Source of the DNA: Nakamurella multipartita DSM 44233
Lineage (GTDB): Bacteria; Actinomycetota; Actinomycetes; Mycobacteriales; Nakamurellaceae
Direction: 5' to 3'
Assembly (NCBI RefSeq): GCF_000024365.1
Contig: NC_013235.1
Span: 5,084,001 to 5,148,000, forward strand
Length of the DNA: 64,000 bases
The translations under genes were made by a program, and so were the position numbers. The notes beneath the pieces were generated by a model, which saw only the letters and a program-made list of their open reading frames with translations, was not told where the DNA came from and did no database searches. Below, in pieces: positions 8,054 through 16,431 of this stretch (within the stretch, counting starts at the first letter, position 1; every line of letters begins with the position of its first letter).

Positions 8054-9021
8054 GCCGGATCGCCGAGTCGCTCTACTGGCTCGGCCGCCACGTCGAACGG
8101 GCCGACTGCACCGCCCGCATCCTGGACACCTACCTGCACCTGCTGCCGGCCGGCTCCTGGCAGGCCGACCACCAGGTGATCCGCTCGCTGCTGGACTCGA
8201 TGGGCCTGTCCGACGACGAGACGGTCGGCGCCGGTAGCCAGGCCGATTCCGGCCAGCTGGTCCGGGCGCTGGTGTTCGACAGCGAACGGGCCTCGTCGGT
8301 GGCCGGCGCGCTCACCGCGGCCCGGGACAACGCCCGCGGCGTGCGGGACGCCATCCCGCTGGACGTCTGGGAATGCCTGAACGTCACCTGGCACGGTCTG
8401 CGCACCCGGGAGGCCGGGGGCGCCGGACCGCACGTGTTCCTGCGCTGGGTCGGTGAGCGGTGTGCGATCGCCAACGGCCTGGTCTCCGAGGTGATGACCC
8501 ACGACGAGGGCTGGCAGTTCCTGGTCCTCGGGCGGTCGCTGGAACGCGCCGACATGACCATCCGGTTGCTGGCCGCGGCCGAGTCCGAGACCGGTTCGGT
8601 GCCGCCCTGGCGGGCCCTGGTCAGCGCGTGCGGCGGCTGGGAGCCCTACGTGCGCAGCTACGGCGGCAGCATCGGGCAGCGCACCGCCTACGAGTTCGTG
8701 CTGCTGGACCGCATGTTCCCGCGGTCGGTGATCCGGACCCTGAACACGGCCGAGTCCTGCCTGGGCGAGCTGGAGGCCATCGGCTCGACCCGGTACATGG
8801 ACCCGCGCCGCGACCCGTCGTCGGCCCGGCGGATCGTCGGCCGGACCCGGACCGGCCTGGACTACCGCACCGGCGCCGAACTGGCCGCCGACCGGGAACA
8901 GATGCTGGCCACCCTGCAACGGACCGTGTACAGCGCCCACACCGCGGTCACCAAGTCGTTCTTCCGCCGCGAGGACGCGGTGACCTGGGCCAACATCGGG
9001 GCGGACGGAGGCGCGGCATGA
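8047..9021 (+). CDS. Alpha-E domain-containing protein (DUF403)
   Basis: A 324-residue, largely helical protein beginning VLSRIAESLYWLGRHVERAD, the signature of the alpha-E (DUF403) family. A second copy-like segment, VLGRSLERADMTIRLL, lies mid-protein. The family is found almost only next to circularly permuted ATP-grasp and transglutaminase genes and is thought to be a helical partner or accessory of the predicted peptide ligase. The GTG start at 8047 lies inside the end of the preceding gene (7-bp overlap), so translation is probably coupled. Its stop overlaps the next ATG (ATGA). No catalytic motif is recognisable. Confidence 0.9.
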   Translation: MLSRIAESLYWLGRHVERADCTARILDTYLHLLPAGSWQADHQVIRSLLDSMGLSDDETVGAGSQADSGQLVRALVFDSERASSVAGALTAARDNARGVRDAIPLDVWECLNVTWHGLRTREAGGAGPHVFLRWVGERCAIANGLVSEVMTHDEGWQFLVLGRSLERADMTIRLLAAAESETGSVPPWRALVSACGGWEPYVRSYGGSIGQRTAYEFVLLDRMFPRSVIRTLNTAESCLGELEAIGSTRYMDPRRDPSSARRIVGRTRTGLDYRTGAELAADREQMLATLQRTVYSAHTAVTKSFFRREDAVTWANIGADGGAA

Positions 9022-9986
9022 CCGAGGGGCTGGAGAACCAGATGAGCGCCGGGGATTCGCTGGCGCAGTACCAGACCGCGATGGCCCCGATGCCGGAGAT
9101 CTGGCGGCTGCTGATCGTGCACCGCACCGTGCTGACCTACCCGGACACGGTGACGACCTCGTACAACGAGGTGCGGATGCAGCCCAGCGACGAGCCCGGC
9201 CAGGCCGTGCTCTCGGCCCGGCTGGAGATCGACCCGTTCGAGGGCGTGCTGTCCTACATCGACTACTTCGGGACCCGGGTGTCGGCGTTCGACATCCACC
9301 GCCCGCACCGGCACCTGGCGGTCACCGCGACCACCACGGTGGAGACCTTCCCGCCGGCCGGCAGCTGGCCGGGCGCCGAGGCCGCCGGCTGGAGCGTCGT
9401 GCCCACCCCCAGCAGCGCGATGAGCTGGGGCGAACTGGCCGGCTCGGACTGCGAGGATCGGTTCGAGGAGTTCCTCAGCCCCACCCCGCTGACCGAGCTG
9501 GACGACGAGCTGACCGGGATCGCCGCCGAGATCAAGGACAGCTCCGGCGATCCGCGGGAGGCCGCCCGCACCGTCTGTGAGTGGGTGCATCGGACCCTGA
9601 CCTACGAGGTCGGTGCCACCGGGGTGCACACCTCGGCGGTCGAGGCCTACCTGGCCCGGCGCGGCGTCTGCCAGGACCTCTCGCACCTGGCCATCGGCAT
9701 GCTCCGATCGATGGGCGTACCCACCCGCTACGTCTCGGGGTACCTGCACCCCGGCGAGAACATCGAGATCGGCAAGGCCGTCGTCGGCGAGTCGCACGCC
9801 TGGATCGAGTGGTTCGACGGGTCCTGGAACCGCTTCGATCCGACCAACCTGACCGCGCCCGGCCAGGCGCACGTCGTGGTCGGCCGCGGGCGCGACTACC
9901 GCGACGTGCCGCCGGTCAAGGGCGTCTACGCCGGACCGGACGCGACCGGCAACGAGGTGACGGTGCGGATCACCCGGCTGCGCTGA
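9018..9986 (+). CDS. Transglutaminase-like cysteine protease family protein
   Basis: A 322-residue protein. An N-terminal beta-rich domain (about 25-150; HRTVLTYPDTVTTSYNEVR) is the usual bacterial transglutaminase N-terminal domain. It is followed by the transglutaminase-like core with all three catalytic residues: Cys in RRGVCQDLSHLAIGMLRS, His in GESHAWIEWF and Asp in NRFDPTNL. Such proteins hydrolyse or transfer amide bonds and are expected to be cytosolic here, since no signal peptide is visible. Together with the two preceding genes it completes a conserved trio, suggesting that a peptide or amide made by the ATP-grasp protein is trimmed or transferred by this enzyme. It starts within an ATGA overlap. 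Confidence 0.9.
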   Translation: MTEGLENQMSAGDSLAQYQTAMAPMPEIWRLLIVHRTVLTYPDTVTTSYNEVRMQPSDEPGQAVLSARLEIDPFEGVLSYIDYFGTRVSAFDIHRPHRHLAVTATTTVETFPPAGSWPGAEAAGWSVVPTPSSAMSWGELAGSDCEDRFEEFLSPTPLTELDDELTGIAAEIKDSSGDPREAARTVCEWVHRTLTYEVGATGVHTSAVEAYLARRGVCQDLSHLAIGMLRSMGVPTRYVSGYLHPGENIEIGKAVVGESHAWIEWFDGSWNRFDPTNLTAPGQAHVVVGRGRDYRDVPPVKGVYAGPDATGNEVTVRITRLR

Positions 9987-10211
9987 CTCCTCTCGTCGAA
10001 CCCGGCCCGCCCGAGGTGGGATCGGCGTGTGGTCGGAGCCGGATCGTCGCCGGGTGCCCGCAGGTTCCGAGCCTGAATGGGCCCGGCGTCCGTTTTCGCC
10101 CGGTCCCGCAGGGGCGCAGGTGACGCACGCCACGTAAAGTCGGACATCAGACAGTTGCGGGGGCAGCTGTCCGTTTCCCGCAGCCGGCCCGTCGAGGAGG
10201 ACGTCCACTTC

Positions 10212-12026
10212 ATGACTGCAGCCCTGACCGAACGAGCGCCATCGTTCGGGCACCTTTTCGTCGATCGGATCGAGAAGACGCCGAACCGGGAAGCGTTCCG
10301 CTACCGCGTCGGCGACGCCTGGAAGTCGATGTCCTGGGCGCAGACCAAGGTGCGCGTGTTCAACATCGCGGCCGGGCTGATCAGCCTGGGGGTGCAGCCG
10401 CAGCAGCGGGTCGCCATCGCCGGCACCACCCGCATCGAATGGCTGCTGTCCGACCTGGGCATCCTGTGCGGGGGGATGGCGACCACCACCGTCTACCCGA
10501 CCACCGCCCGCGAGGACGTCGCCTACATCCTGAGCGACTCCGAGTCGGTCGTGCTCATCGCCGAGAACGCCGAGCAGGCCAACAAGGCCCTGGACTCGGA
10601 CCTGCCCGACCTCAAGGCCGTCGTGCTGTTCGACGACACCCCGGCCGACGTGCACCGGCACGAGGGGGTCGAGGTCATCACGCTGGCCGACCTGGAGCAG
10701 CGCGGCGCCGCCCTGCTGGCCGAGCAGCCGGCCGCGGTCGACGACCGGATCGCCGCCTGCGGGCCGGAGGACCTGGCCACCCTCGTCTACACCTCGGGCA
10801 CCACCGGCAAGCCCAAGGGCGTGCGGCTGGTGCACGACAACTGGGTGTACGAGGGCAAGGGGGTCGCCGCCCTCAACATCCTGGGCCCGGACGACGTGCA
10901 GTACCTGTGGTTGCCCCTGTCGCACGTGCTGGGCAAGGTGCTCTCCGCGGTCCAGCTCGAATTCGGCTTCAGCACCGCAGTCGACGGCGACCTGACCCGC
11001 ATCGTGGAGAACCTGGGCGTCATCAAGCCCACCTTCATGGGCGGGGCGCCGCGCATCTTCGAGAAGGTTCGGGCCAAGGTCACCCTGACCGCGCAGGGCG
11101 AGGGCGGCCTCAAGGCCAAGATCTTCGACTGGGCGATCGGCGTCGGGGTCAAGGCCTCCCGGATCCGCCAGCAGGGCGGGCAGCCCGGCTTCCTGCTGCG
11201 GCTGCAGCTGGCGATCGCCGACAAGCTGGTGTTCAGCAAGGTCCGGGCCCGGATGGGCGGCCGGATCCGGTTCTTCGTGTCCGGCTCGGCGGCGCTGTCC
11301 GCCGAGGTGTGGGAATGGTTCGACGCCGTCGGCATGACCATCCTGGAGGGCTACGGGCTCACCGAGACCAGTGCCGCCGCCGCGGTCAACCTGCCCGGCG
11401 ACTCCCGCATCGGCACCGTCGGCCCGCCGCTGCCCGGCACCCAGTTCAAGATCGCTGAGGACGGCGAGGTGCTGATCAAGGGACCGGGTGTGATGCGCGG
11501 TTATCACAACCGGCCTGATGCGACCGCGGAGGTGTTCTCCGACGGCTGGTTCCATTCCGGCGACATCGGCGAGCTGACCGACGGGTATCTCAAGATCACC
11601 GACCGGAAGAAGGACCTGATCAAGACTTCGGGCGGCAAGTACGTCGCCCCACAGAAGATCGAGGTCATCTTCAGCGCCGAATGCCCGTGGGCCGGACACA
11701 TCGTGGTGCACGGCGACGGGCGCCATTTCGCCTCGGCGTTGATCACCCTGGACGACGAGATGATCCACGAGTGGGCCGAGAAGAACGGCCTCGGCGGCAA
11801 GACCACCGAGGAGCTGGCCCGCGATCCCCAGGTCTACGCCCTGATCGACGAGCACGTGCAGAAGCTGAACAGCCAGCTGGAGCGCTGGGAGACGATCAAG
11901 AAGTTCATCATCCTGCCGCGCGACCTGACCATCGAGGACGGCGAGCTGACCCCGTCGATGAAGGTGCGCCGCAAGCTGGTCGAGCAGAAGTACATGAGCG
12001 AGCTGGACTCGCTGTACAAGGGCTGA
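10212..12026 (+). CDS. Long-chain acyl-CoA synthetase (AMP-binding family, FadD15-like)
   Basis: A 604-residue member of the ANL adenylating superfamily. Motifs in order are YTSGTTGKPKGVRL (the P-loop-like A3 motif, near residue 195), EGYGLTETSAAA, the DGWFHSGDIGELTDGYLKI hinge region and DRKKDLIKTSGGKYVAPQ with the A10-type lysine. It would activate a long-chain fatty acid to acyl-AMP and then acyl-CoA for lipid synthesis or degradation; the overall layout resembles mycobacterial FadD15. GAGGAGGA about 11 nt before the ATG supports the start. It is followed by a strong hairpin and the convergent L,D-transpeptidase gene. The 225 bp upstream (9987-10211) hold no gene I can support. Confidence 0.9.
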   Translation: MTAALTERAPSFGHLFVDRIEKTPNREAFRYRVGDAWKSMSWAQTKVRVFNIAAGLISLGVQPQQRVAIAGTTRIEWLLSDLGILCGGMATTTVYPTTAREDVAYILSDSESVVLIAENAEQANKALDSDLPDLKAVVLFDDTPADVHRHEGVEVITLADLEQRGAALLAEQPAAVDDRIAACGPEDLATLVYTSGTTGKPKGVRLVHDNWVYEGKGVAALNILGPDDVQYLWLPLSHVLGKVLSAVQLEFGFSTAVDGDLTRIVENLGVIKPTFMGGAPRIFEKVRAKVTLTAQGEGGLKAKIFDWAIGVGVKASRIRQQGGQPGFLLRLQLAIADKLVFSKVRARMGGRIRFFVSGSAALSAEVWEWFDAVGMTILEGYGLTETSAAAAVNLPGDSRIGTVGPPLPGTQFKIAEDGEVLIKGPGVMRGYHNRPDATAEVFSDGWFHSGDIGELTDGYLKITDRKKDLIKTSGGKYVAPQKIEVIFSAECPWAGHIVVHGDGRHFASALITLDDEMIHEWAEKNGLGGKTTEELARDPQVYALIDEHVQKLNSQLERWETIKKFIILPRDLTIEDGELTPSMKVRRKLVEQKYMSELDSLYKG

Positions 12027-12048
12027 CGGCCCGCCCCGGCCCGGCCGA

Positions 12049-12082
12049 CGGCCCCCGGTTCCGCCCGCGGAGCCGGGGGCCG
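12049..12082. terminator. Strong bidirectional hairpin
   Basis: A perfect 10-bp stem, CGGCCCCCGG with CCGGGGGCCG, encloses a 14-nt loop that can itself pair (TCCGC with GCGGA). It lies exactly between the convergent acyl-CoA synthetase and L,D-transpeptidase genes. There is no T-tract, as usual for actinobacterial terminators. Confidence 0.75.
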
Positions 12083-12089
12083 TCGCCGC

Positions 12090-13397
12090 TCAGGCCTGCT
12101 GCACGTACTGGTCGAACGGCAGCTGGAAGTCGCCGTAGCCGTCCCAGACCTCAAGGTTCGGCCCGACGGTGTTGCGGATGATCACCGGGTCACCGGGGAT
12201 GAACGTGTCGTAGAACCACTTCGCCGCCTCGGTGGAGACGTTGACGCAGCCGTGCGAGACGTTCTCGTAGCCCTGCGAGTCCACCGACCAGGGCGCCGCG
12301 TGCACGAACTCGCCCGAGGAGGAGATTCGGGTCGCCCATTGCACGTTGGTCCGGTACGCCCCGGCGCCGGTCAGGCCCCAGGTGCTGCTGTCCATCAGCT
12401 TGTTCTCGTACTTCTCGGCGACCACGTGGATGCCGTTGTACGTCGGGTACTTGTCCCGGCCCAGCGACACCGGGATCTCCCGGATCACCTGGCCGTCCTG
12501 CTTGACGACCATCGTGTGGGTGTTGTCGTCGACCTCGGCGATCATCGACCGGCCCACGGTGAACCCGAAGGTCAGGTCCTCCTGGCCGTACAGGCCATTG
12601 CCCAGGTTCTTGCCGTAGATGTCCACGGTCACCGCGACCGTGGTGCCGGGCTGCCAGAACTCCGCCGGGCGCCAGCGCACCTCCTGGTCGTCGATCCAGC
12701 GAAAGCCCCCGGTCTGGGCCGGGGTGGTGGTCACCGTGATCGCCTGCAGGGCCGCCGCCCGGTCGGCCACCGGCTCGTCGAAGTGGATCGCGATGGGTTG
12801 ACCGACGCCGACCGTCATTCCGTCGGACGGGAAGGAGTACGCCCTGGTCTTGTTGTCCGGCACCACCGTGGTGAAGGTGCTGGTGGATTCGGTCAGGGTG
12901 CCGGCGCTGTTGCGGGCCGCCGAGGTCAGTGTGTAGGTCTTGCCGTAGCCGAGCTCGGTCTGCGCGGTCCAGGAGAGCTGGTCGGCGGCCAGGGCGCCGG
13001 GGATCTCGACCCCGTCCGGATTCGTCATCCGGACCGACTCCAGGGTGCCCTTGGCCACGGTGACGGTGACCGGAGCCAGCGGGTCGACACCCTCGGTGCC
13101 GTTGGCCGGCGCCGCGCTGACCTCGGCGGCCGGCGGAGGGGGCGGCGGCGTGGACGACGACGGGCTGCTCGTCGCGCGTCCGGTGGCCGCCGATCCGTCG
13201 GTCGGGGCCGCTGCGCTCGAGCTCGGGGCGCCGGACGACGGCCGGGCCGAGTCGGCCAGCGTCCCCAGCACCGATCCGGACGAGCTGCCCGTCGAACACC
13301 CGGTGACCGTGGCCAGCAGGACGACCGCCAACCCCACGCCGGCCCCGCGCACCCGAACTCTTCGCCTGTTGTTCACGACCTTGAGACCCTTCGTCAT
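12090..13397 (-). CDS. Lipoprotein L,D-transpeptidase with Ig-like domains (YkuD family)
   Basis: A 435-residue exported protein. The N-terminus is basic and followed by VGLAVVLLATVTGC, a lipobox with Cys34 as the likely lipidation site. A Ser/Thr/Pro-rich linker then leads to bacterial Ig-like domains (about 105-280). The C-terminal YkuD domain has the SHGCVNVS motif with His382 and catalytic Cys384. These enzymes form 3-3 (meso-DAP to meso-DAP) crosslinks in peptidoglycan and dominate in mycobacteria and relatives (LdtMt2-like layout: lipid anchor, Ig-like domains, catalytic domain, short C-terminal tail). Start ATG at 13397 is chosen to give a normal signal peptide; a longer frame upstream has no signal. 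Monocistronic by position. Confidence 0.93.
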   Translation of the reverse strand: MTKGLKVVNNRRRVRVRGAGVGLAVVLLATVTGCSTGSSSGSVLGTLADSARPSSGAPSSSAAAPTDGSAATGRATSSPSSSTPPPPPPAAEVSAAPANGTEGVDPLAPVTVTVAKGTLESVRMTNPDGVEIPGALAADQLSWTAQTELGYGKTYTLTSAARNSAGTLTESTSTFTTVVPDNKTRAYSFPSDGMTVGVGQPIAIHFDEPVADRAAALQAITVTTTPAQTGGFRWIDDQEVRWRPAEFWQPGTTVAVTVDIYGKNLGNGLYGQEDLTFGFTVGRSMIAEVDDNTHTMVVKQDGQVIREIPVSLGRDKYPTYNGIHVVAEKYENKLMDSSTWGLTGAGAYRTNVQWATRISSSGEFVHAAPWSVDSQGYENVSHGCVNVSTEAAKWFYDTFIPGDPVIIRNTVGPNLEVWDGYGDFQLPFDQYVQQA

Positions 13398-13607
13398 GAC
13401 CCACCCCCTGGTTGTCAATTCTGCCCAGCCCCGCCGGGCGGCCCCGGACTCATTCGCGCGCGCCCCGGCGAACTTCACCCATCTGTGATGTGCCGGCCCG
13501 GGTGATCTCCCGCTGGTCACAGCTCTTGCACAGTCGGGCACCGGTCCGCGTCCGTATCGTTGACGTGTCTGCTACTTGCCTCTTCAAGGAAAGGACTCCA
13601 CCGGCCG

Positions 13608-14351
13608 ATGAATGAATACGTCGCGACCGCGCCCCGGACCGCGGGCGACGAGGCCGGCGCGGCGTCGTCGTGGCCCCGGGCGCTGGCCGCCCTCGGCCTA
13701 CTGGGGCCGCTGGTGGCCGCCGCCCTTGTCGGGGCCCTGCACGTGCTGCCGGAGACGGAGGCCATCTCCCCCATCCGCCGCACCATCAGCGAGTACGCGC
13801 TGACCGACACCGCCTGGGCGTTCAACGTCGGGGTGGTCGCGCTCGCCCTGGGGTCGTTGGCCATCCTGATCGCCACCGCCGCCGCCGGGCTGTCCCGGGT
13901 CGGCTCGCTCGGCCTCGTCCTGGGCGGGGCCTGGGTGCTGGGCCTGCTGGCCGTGGTGGTGTTCCCCAAGCACGACTGGTCGGTCGGGCCGAGCACGGCC
14001 GGCCATGTTCATCGGGTGGCCAGCCTGGTCGCGTTCGTGTGCCTGCCGGTCGCAGTCATCCTGCTGACCCGGCGCCGGGCCGCGCCGGTCACCAACCGGG
14101 CCTCCCGCAGCGCGTTCTGGCTGGCCGTGGCGTCCTTGATCTGGCTCGGTGTGCTGATCGGCGCCTGGCTGATCAGCCCGGTCACCGGAATCCCGTGGTA
14201 CCGCGCCCTTCCCATCGGGCTGGTCGAGCGCGGCCTGGTGCTGTGCGAGGTCGCAGCGGTGGTCGCGGTCGGGGTGTGGGTGCTTACCGCGACGAGACCG
14301 AACCCGGCGTTCCGGCCGGCCAACCGGGCGCGGATCGCGCCAGCCGCCTGA
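13608..14351 (+). CDS. DUF998 integral membrane protein
   Basis: A 247-residue membrane protein with six predicted helices. ISPIRRTISEYALTDTAWAF after helix 1 is the DUF998 signature, and FPKHDW and GHVHRVASLVAF are also typical. No function is established for the family. Upstream, AAGGAAAGG about 14 nt before ATG 13608 is a plausible ribosome-binding site. The 3' end overlaps the end of the convergent homocysteine methyltransferase gene by 68 bp, so both transcripts would be antisense to each other there. Confidence 0.85.
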   Translation: MNEYVATAPRTAGDEAGAASSWPRALAALGLLGPLVAAALVGALHVLPETEAISPIRRTISEYALTDTAWAFNVGVVALALGSLAILIATAAAGLSRVGSLGLVLGGAWVLGLLAVVVFPKHDWSVGPSTAGHVHRVASLVAFVCLPVAVILLTRRRAAPVTNRASRSAFWLAVASLIWLGVLIGAWLISPVTGIPWYRALPIGLVERGLVLCEVAAVVAVGVWVLTATRPNPAFRPANRARIAPAA

Positions 14352-15246
14352 TCGCCTGCGGACCGACCCGGCAACACCCGCCGACCAACCGGGCTCCCGA
14401 GGCCACCCACACCGCCGCGTGCTCGGGCCCGAACGTCGCCCGGCCGGCCCAGGCCCGGGCCTGGGCATCCCAGTCCTCGCCGCTGTTGGGGTACACCACC
14501 GCAGGTTTGCCGGAGTTCTCGGCGGCCGCCGCGACCAGATCGGCCGCCTCGGCCGACTCGACGCAGTTGACCCCGACCGCGATGACCTGGTCCACCCCCG
14601 CAGCCATCGCGAACACCTCGTCGACCCGCTCCCCGGCCCGGGTCCGGCCGTCCTGGCAGGTCAGCGACAGCCAGGCCGGGGCGTCCAGGGCCTGGATCTC
14701 GGTGAGCAGGGCCTCCACCTCGGCCGCGCACGGGATGGTCTCGATGGCCAGTACATCGCCGCCGGCGTCGGCCAGGATCTCCAGCCGGGGCCGGTGCCAA
14801 TCCCGCAGCTGGCGGACCGTCAGCCCGTAGTCGCCCCGGTACTCCGACCCGTCGGCCAGCGCCGCGCCGTACGGGCCGACCGACGTGGCCACCCAGCGGG
14901 GACCGGACCCGGGTGCAGTGGCCTCGTTGACGCCGTCGGCGGCGGCCGTGCGGGCCAGGTCCACCGACCGGCGCAGGGCCTGCTCGGCCTCGACCCGGCC
15001 GAGCCCGATGGCCGCCAGTCCGGGCAGCGAGGCCTGATAACTGGCGGTGATCGCGACCTGCGCGCCGGCGCGGAAGTACTCGCGGTGCGCCGCGGTGATC
15101 GCCCCCGGGTTCTGCACCAGCAGCTGGGCCGACCACAACGCCGAGGTCAGATCGTGCCCGTGGGCCTCGAGCAGGGTGGCCAGGCCACCGTCGAGCACCA
15201 GCGGACGGTCGGCCATGGCCCGGGCCAGGCCGGCGGCCGCCGTCAC
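14284..15246 (-). CDS. mmuM: Homocysteine S-methyltransferase
   Basis: A 320-residue cytosolic enzyme. MADRPLVLDGGLATLLEAHG opens the barrel; the zinc ligands are visible as GVNC (mid-protein) and GGCC near the C-terminus. This is the MmuM/YagD pattern: transfer of the methyl group from S-methylmethionine or S-adenosylmethionine to homocysteine, giving methionine. Start is the GTG at 15246; the further upstream frame is arginine/proline-rich and unlike the family. The end of the gene overlaps the DUF998 gene by 68 bp tail to tail. The gene symbol reflects family, not proven substrate. Confidence 0.88.
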   Translation of the reverse strand: MTAAAGLARAMADRPLVLDGGLATLLEAHGHDLTSALWSAQLLVQNPGAITAAHREYFRAGAQVAITASYQASLPGLAAIGLGRVEAEQALRRSVDLARTAAADGVNEATAPGSGPRWVATSVGPYGAALADGSEYRGDYGLTVRQLRDWHRPRLEILADAGGDVLAIETIPCAAEVEALLTEIQALDAPAWLSLTCQDGRTRAGERVDEVFAMAAGVDQVIAVGVNCVESAEAADLVAAAAENSGKPAVVYPNSGEDWDAQARAWAGRATFGPEHAAVWVASGARLVGGCCRVGPQAIRRLARSAPGWPAGTPGSVSSR

Positions 15247-15415
15247 GACCCGCCCCGGTCGGTCGGTGCCGTCCTGACGCTCACCCGTGCGCCCAATGCC
15301 ATGGGGCGATGGTAGGCGGCATCGAGGCCGGCCCGGCGCTCCCCCGGCCGGCCATCCTCCGCGGCCGGGTGCGTCGCGGCGGCGGCGCCGCAACCCGGAT
15401 GCCACACTGCTGGGC

Positions 15416-16324
15416 GTGAGCAGTGCGGGGCCTGAGCCCGACCCTGGACCCGGCGCCGTGAGCTCGCCGATCGCCGTCACCGGAGCCACCGGGCATCTCG
15501 GCGGGGGTGTCGCCGCCGCCCTGTCCGCGGCCGGCGTGCGCCAGCGGCTGATCGTGCGCTCCCCGGAGCGCGCGCCGGTCCTGCCCGCGGCATCGGTGGC
15601 CCGGGCCAGCTATGACGACGCGGGCGCCGTGCGGGCGGCCCTGGCCGGCGTCGACACCGTGTTCATGGTCTCCGGGGCCGAGGAGCCCGACCGGCTGGCC
15701 GGGCACCGCACCTTCGTCGACGCCGCCGTGGCCGCCGGGGGGTCGCGCCTGGTCTACACCTCGTTCTTCGCCGCGGCCCCGGACGCCACATTCACCCTGG
15801 CCCGCGACCACTGGCACACCGAGGCGCACATCCGGGCGTCCGGCCTGCGGTTCACCTTCCTGCGCAACAACCTCTACGCCGATCAGCTCCCGTTGTTCGC
15901 CGGCCCGCAGGGCCTGCTGCGCGGTCCGGCCGGCGACGGCCGGGTCTCCGCGGTCGCCCGGCGCGACGTCGTCGACGTCGCTGTGGCCGTGCTGCTGGCC
16001 GCCCGGTCCGGACCCAGCGAGCACGACGGGCGCACCTACGACCTGACCGGTCCGCAGTCGCTGAGCCTGGCCGACGCTGCCCGGATCATCACCGAGGTCA
16101 CCGGGCGCGCGACCCGTTATCAGGACGAGACGCTCGAGCAGGCCTACCGGTCCCGGTCCGGGTACGGCGCGGCGGGGTGGCAATTGGACGCCTGGGTCAG
16201 CACCTATACCGCGATCGCCACCGGCGAGCTGGCCCCGGTCACCGGGGACGTGCCGCTGGTGGCCGGTCACCCGGCGACCAGCCTGGCCGCGCTGCTGGCC
16301 GGTCCGGACGGCCGATCGGGCTGA
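15416..16324 (+). CDS. NmrA-type NAD(P)-binding oxidoreductase
   Basis: About 302 residues with a Rossmann fold: AVTGATGHLGGGVAAAL is the GxxGxxG dinucleotide motif. VDTVFMVSG, LVYTSFFAA and FTFLRNNLYAD are typical of NmrA-like and quinone-oxidoreductase (QorB/YtfG) atypical short-chain dehydrogenases. These bind NADP(H) either as reductases or as redox sensors. The start is uncertain: GTG 15416 gives a 14-residue proline-rich lead, while GTG 15458 starts just before the Rossmann strand and is equally likely. No partner gene indicates a substrate. Confidence 0.85.
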   Translation: MSSAGPEPDPGPGAVSSPIAVTGATGHLGGGVAAALSAAGVRQRLIVRSPERAPVLPAASVARASYDDAGAVRAALAGVDTVFMVSGAEEPDRLAGHRTFVDAAVAAGGSRLVYTSFFAAAPDATFTLARDHWHTEAHIRASGLRFTFLRNNLYADQLPLFAGPQGLLRGPAGDGRVSAVARRDVVDVAVAVLLAARSGPSEHDGRTYDLTGPQSLSLADAARIITEVTGRATRYQDETLEQAYRSRSGYGAAGWQLDAWVSTYTAIATGELAPVTGDVPLVAGHPATSLAALLAGPDGRSG

Positions 16325-16431
16325 CCGCCGCCGGCGATCGGGGCGGGCCCGGATCCGGCCGGCGCCGACGGTACGGTCGATGCTCGGCGGGCGCACCGAC
16401 CCGTCACGGACGTCGGCACGAAGGATCAGGC

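Noticed and set aside
8862-11855. A 997-codon open frame on the minus strand
   Set aside because: It lies opposite the alpha-E, transglutaminase and acyl-CoA synthetase genes and is an effect of high-GC third positions. The composition is His/Gln/Gly/Arg-rich with no family motif.
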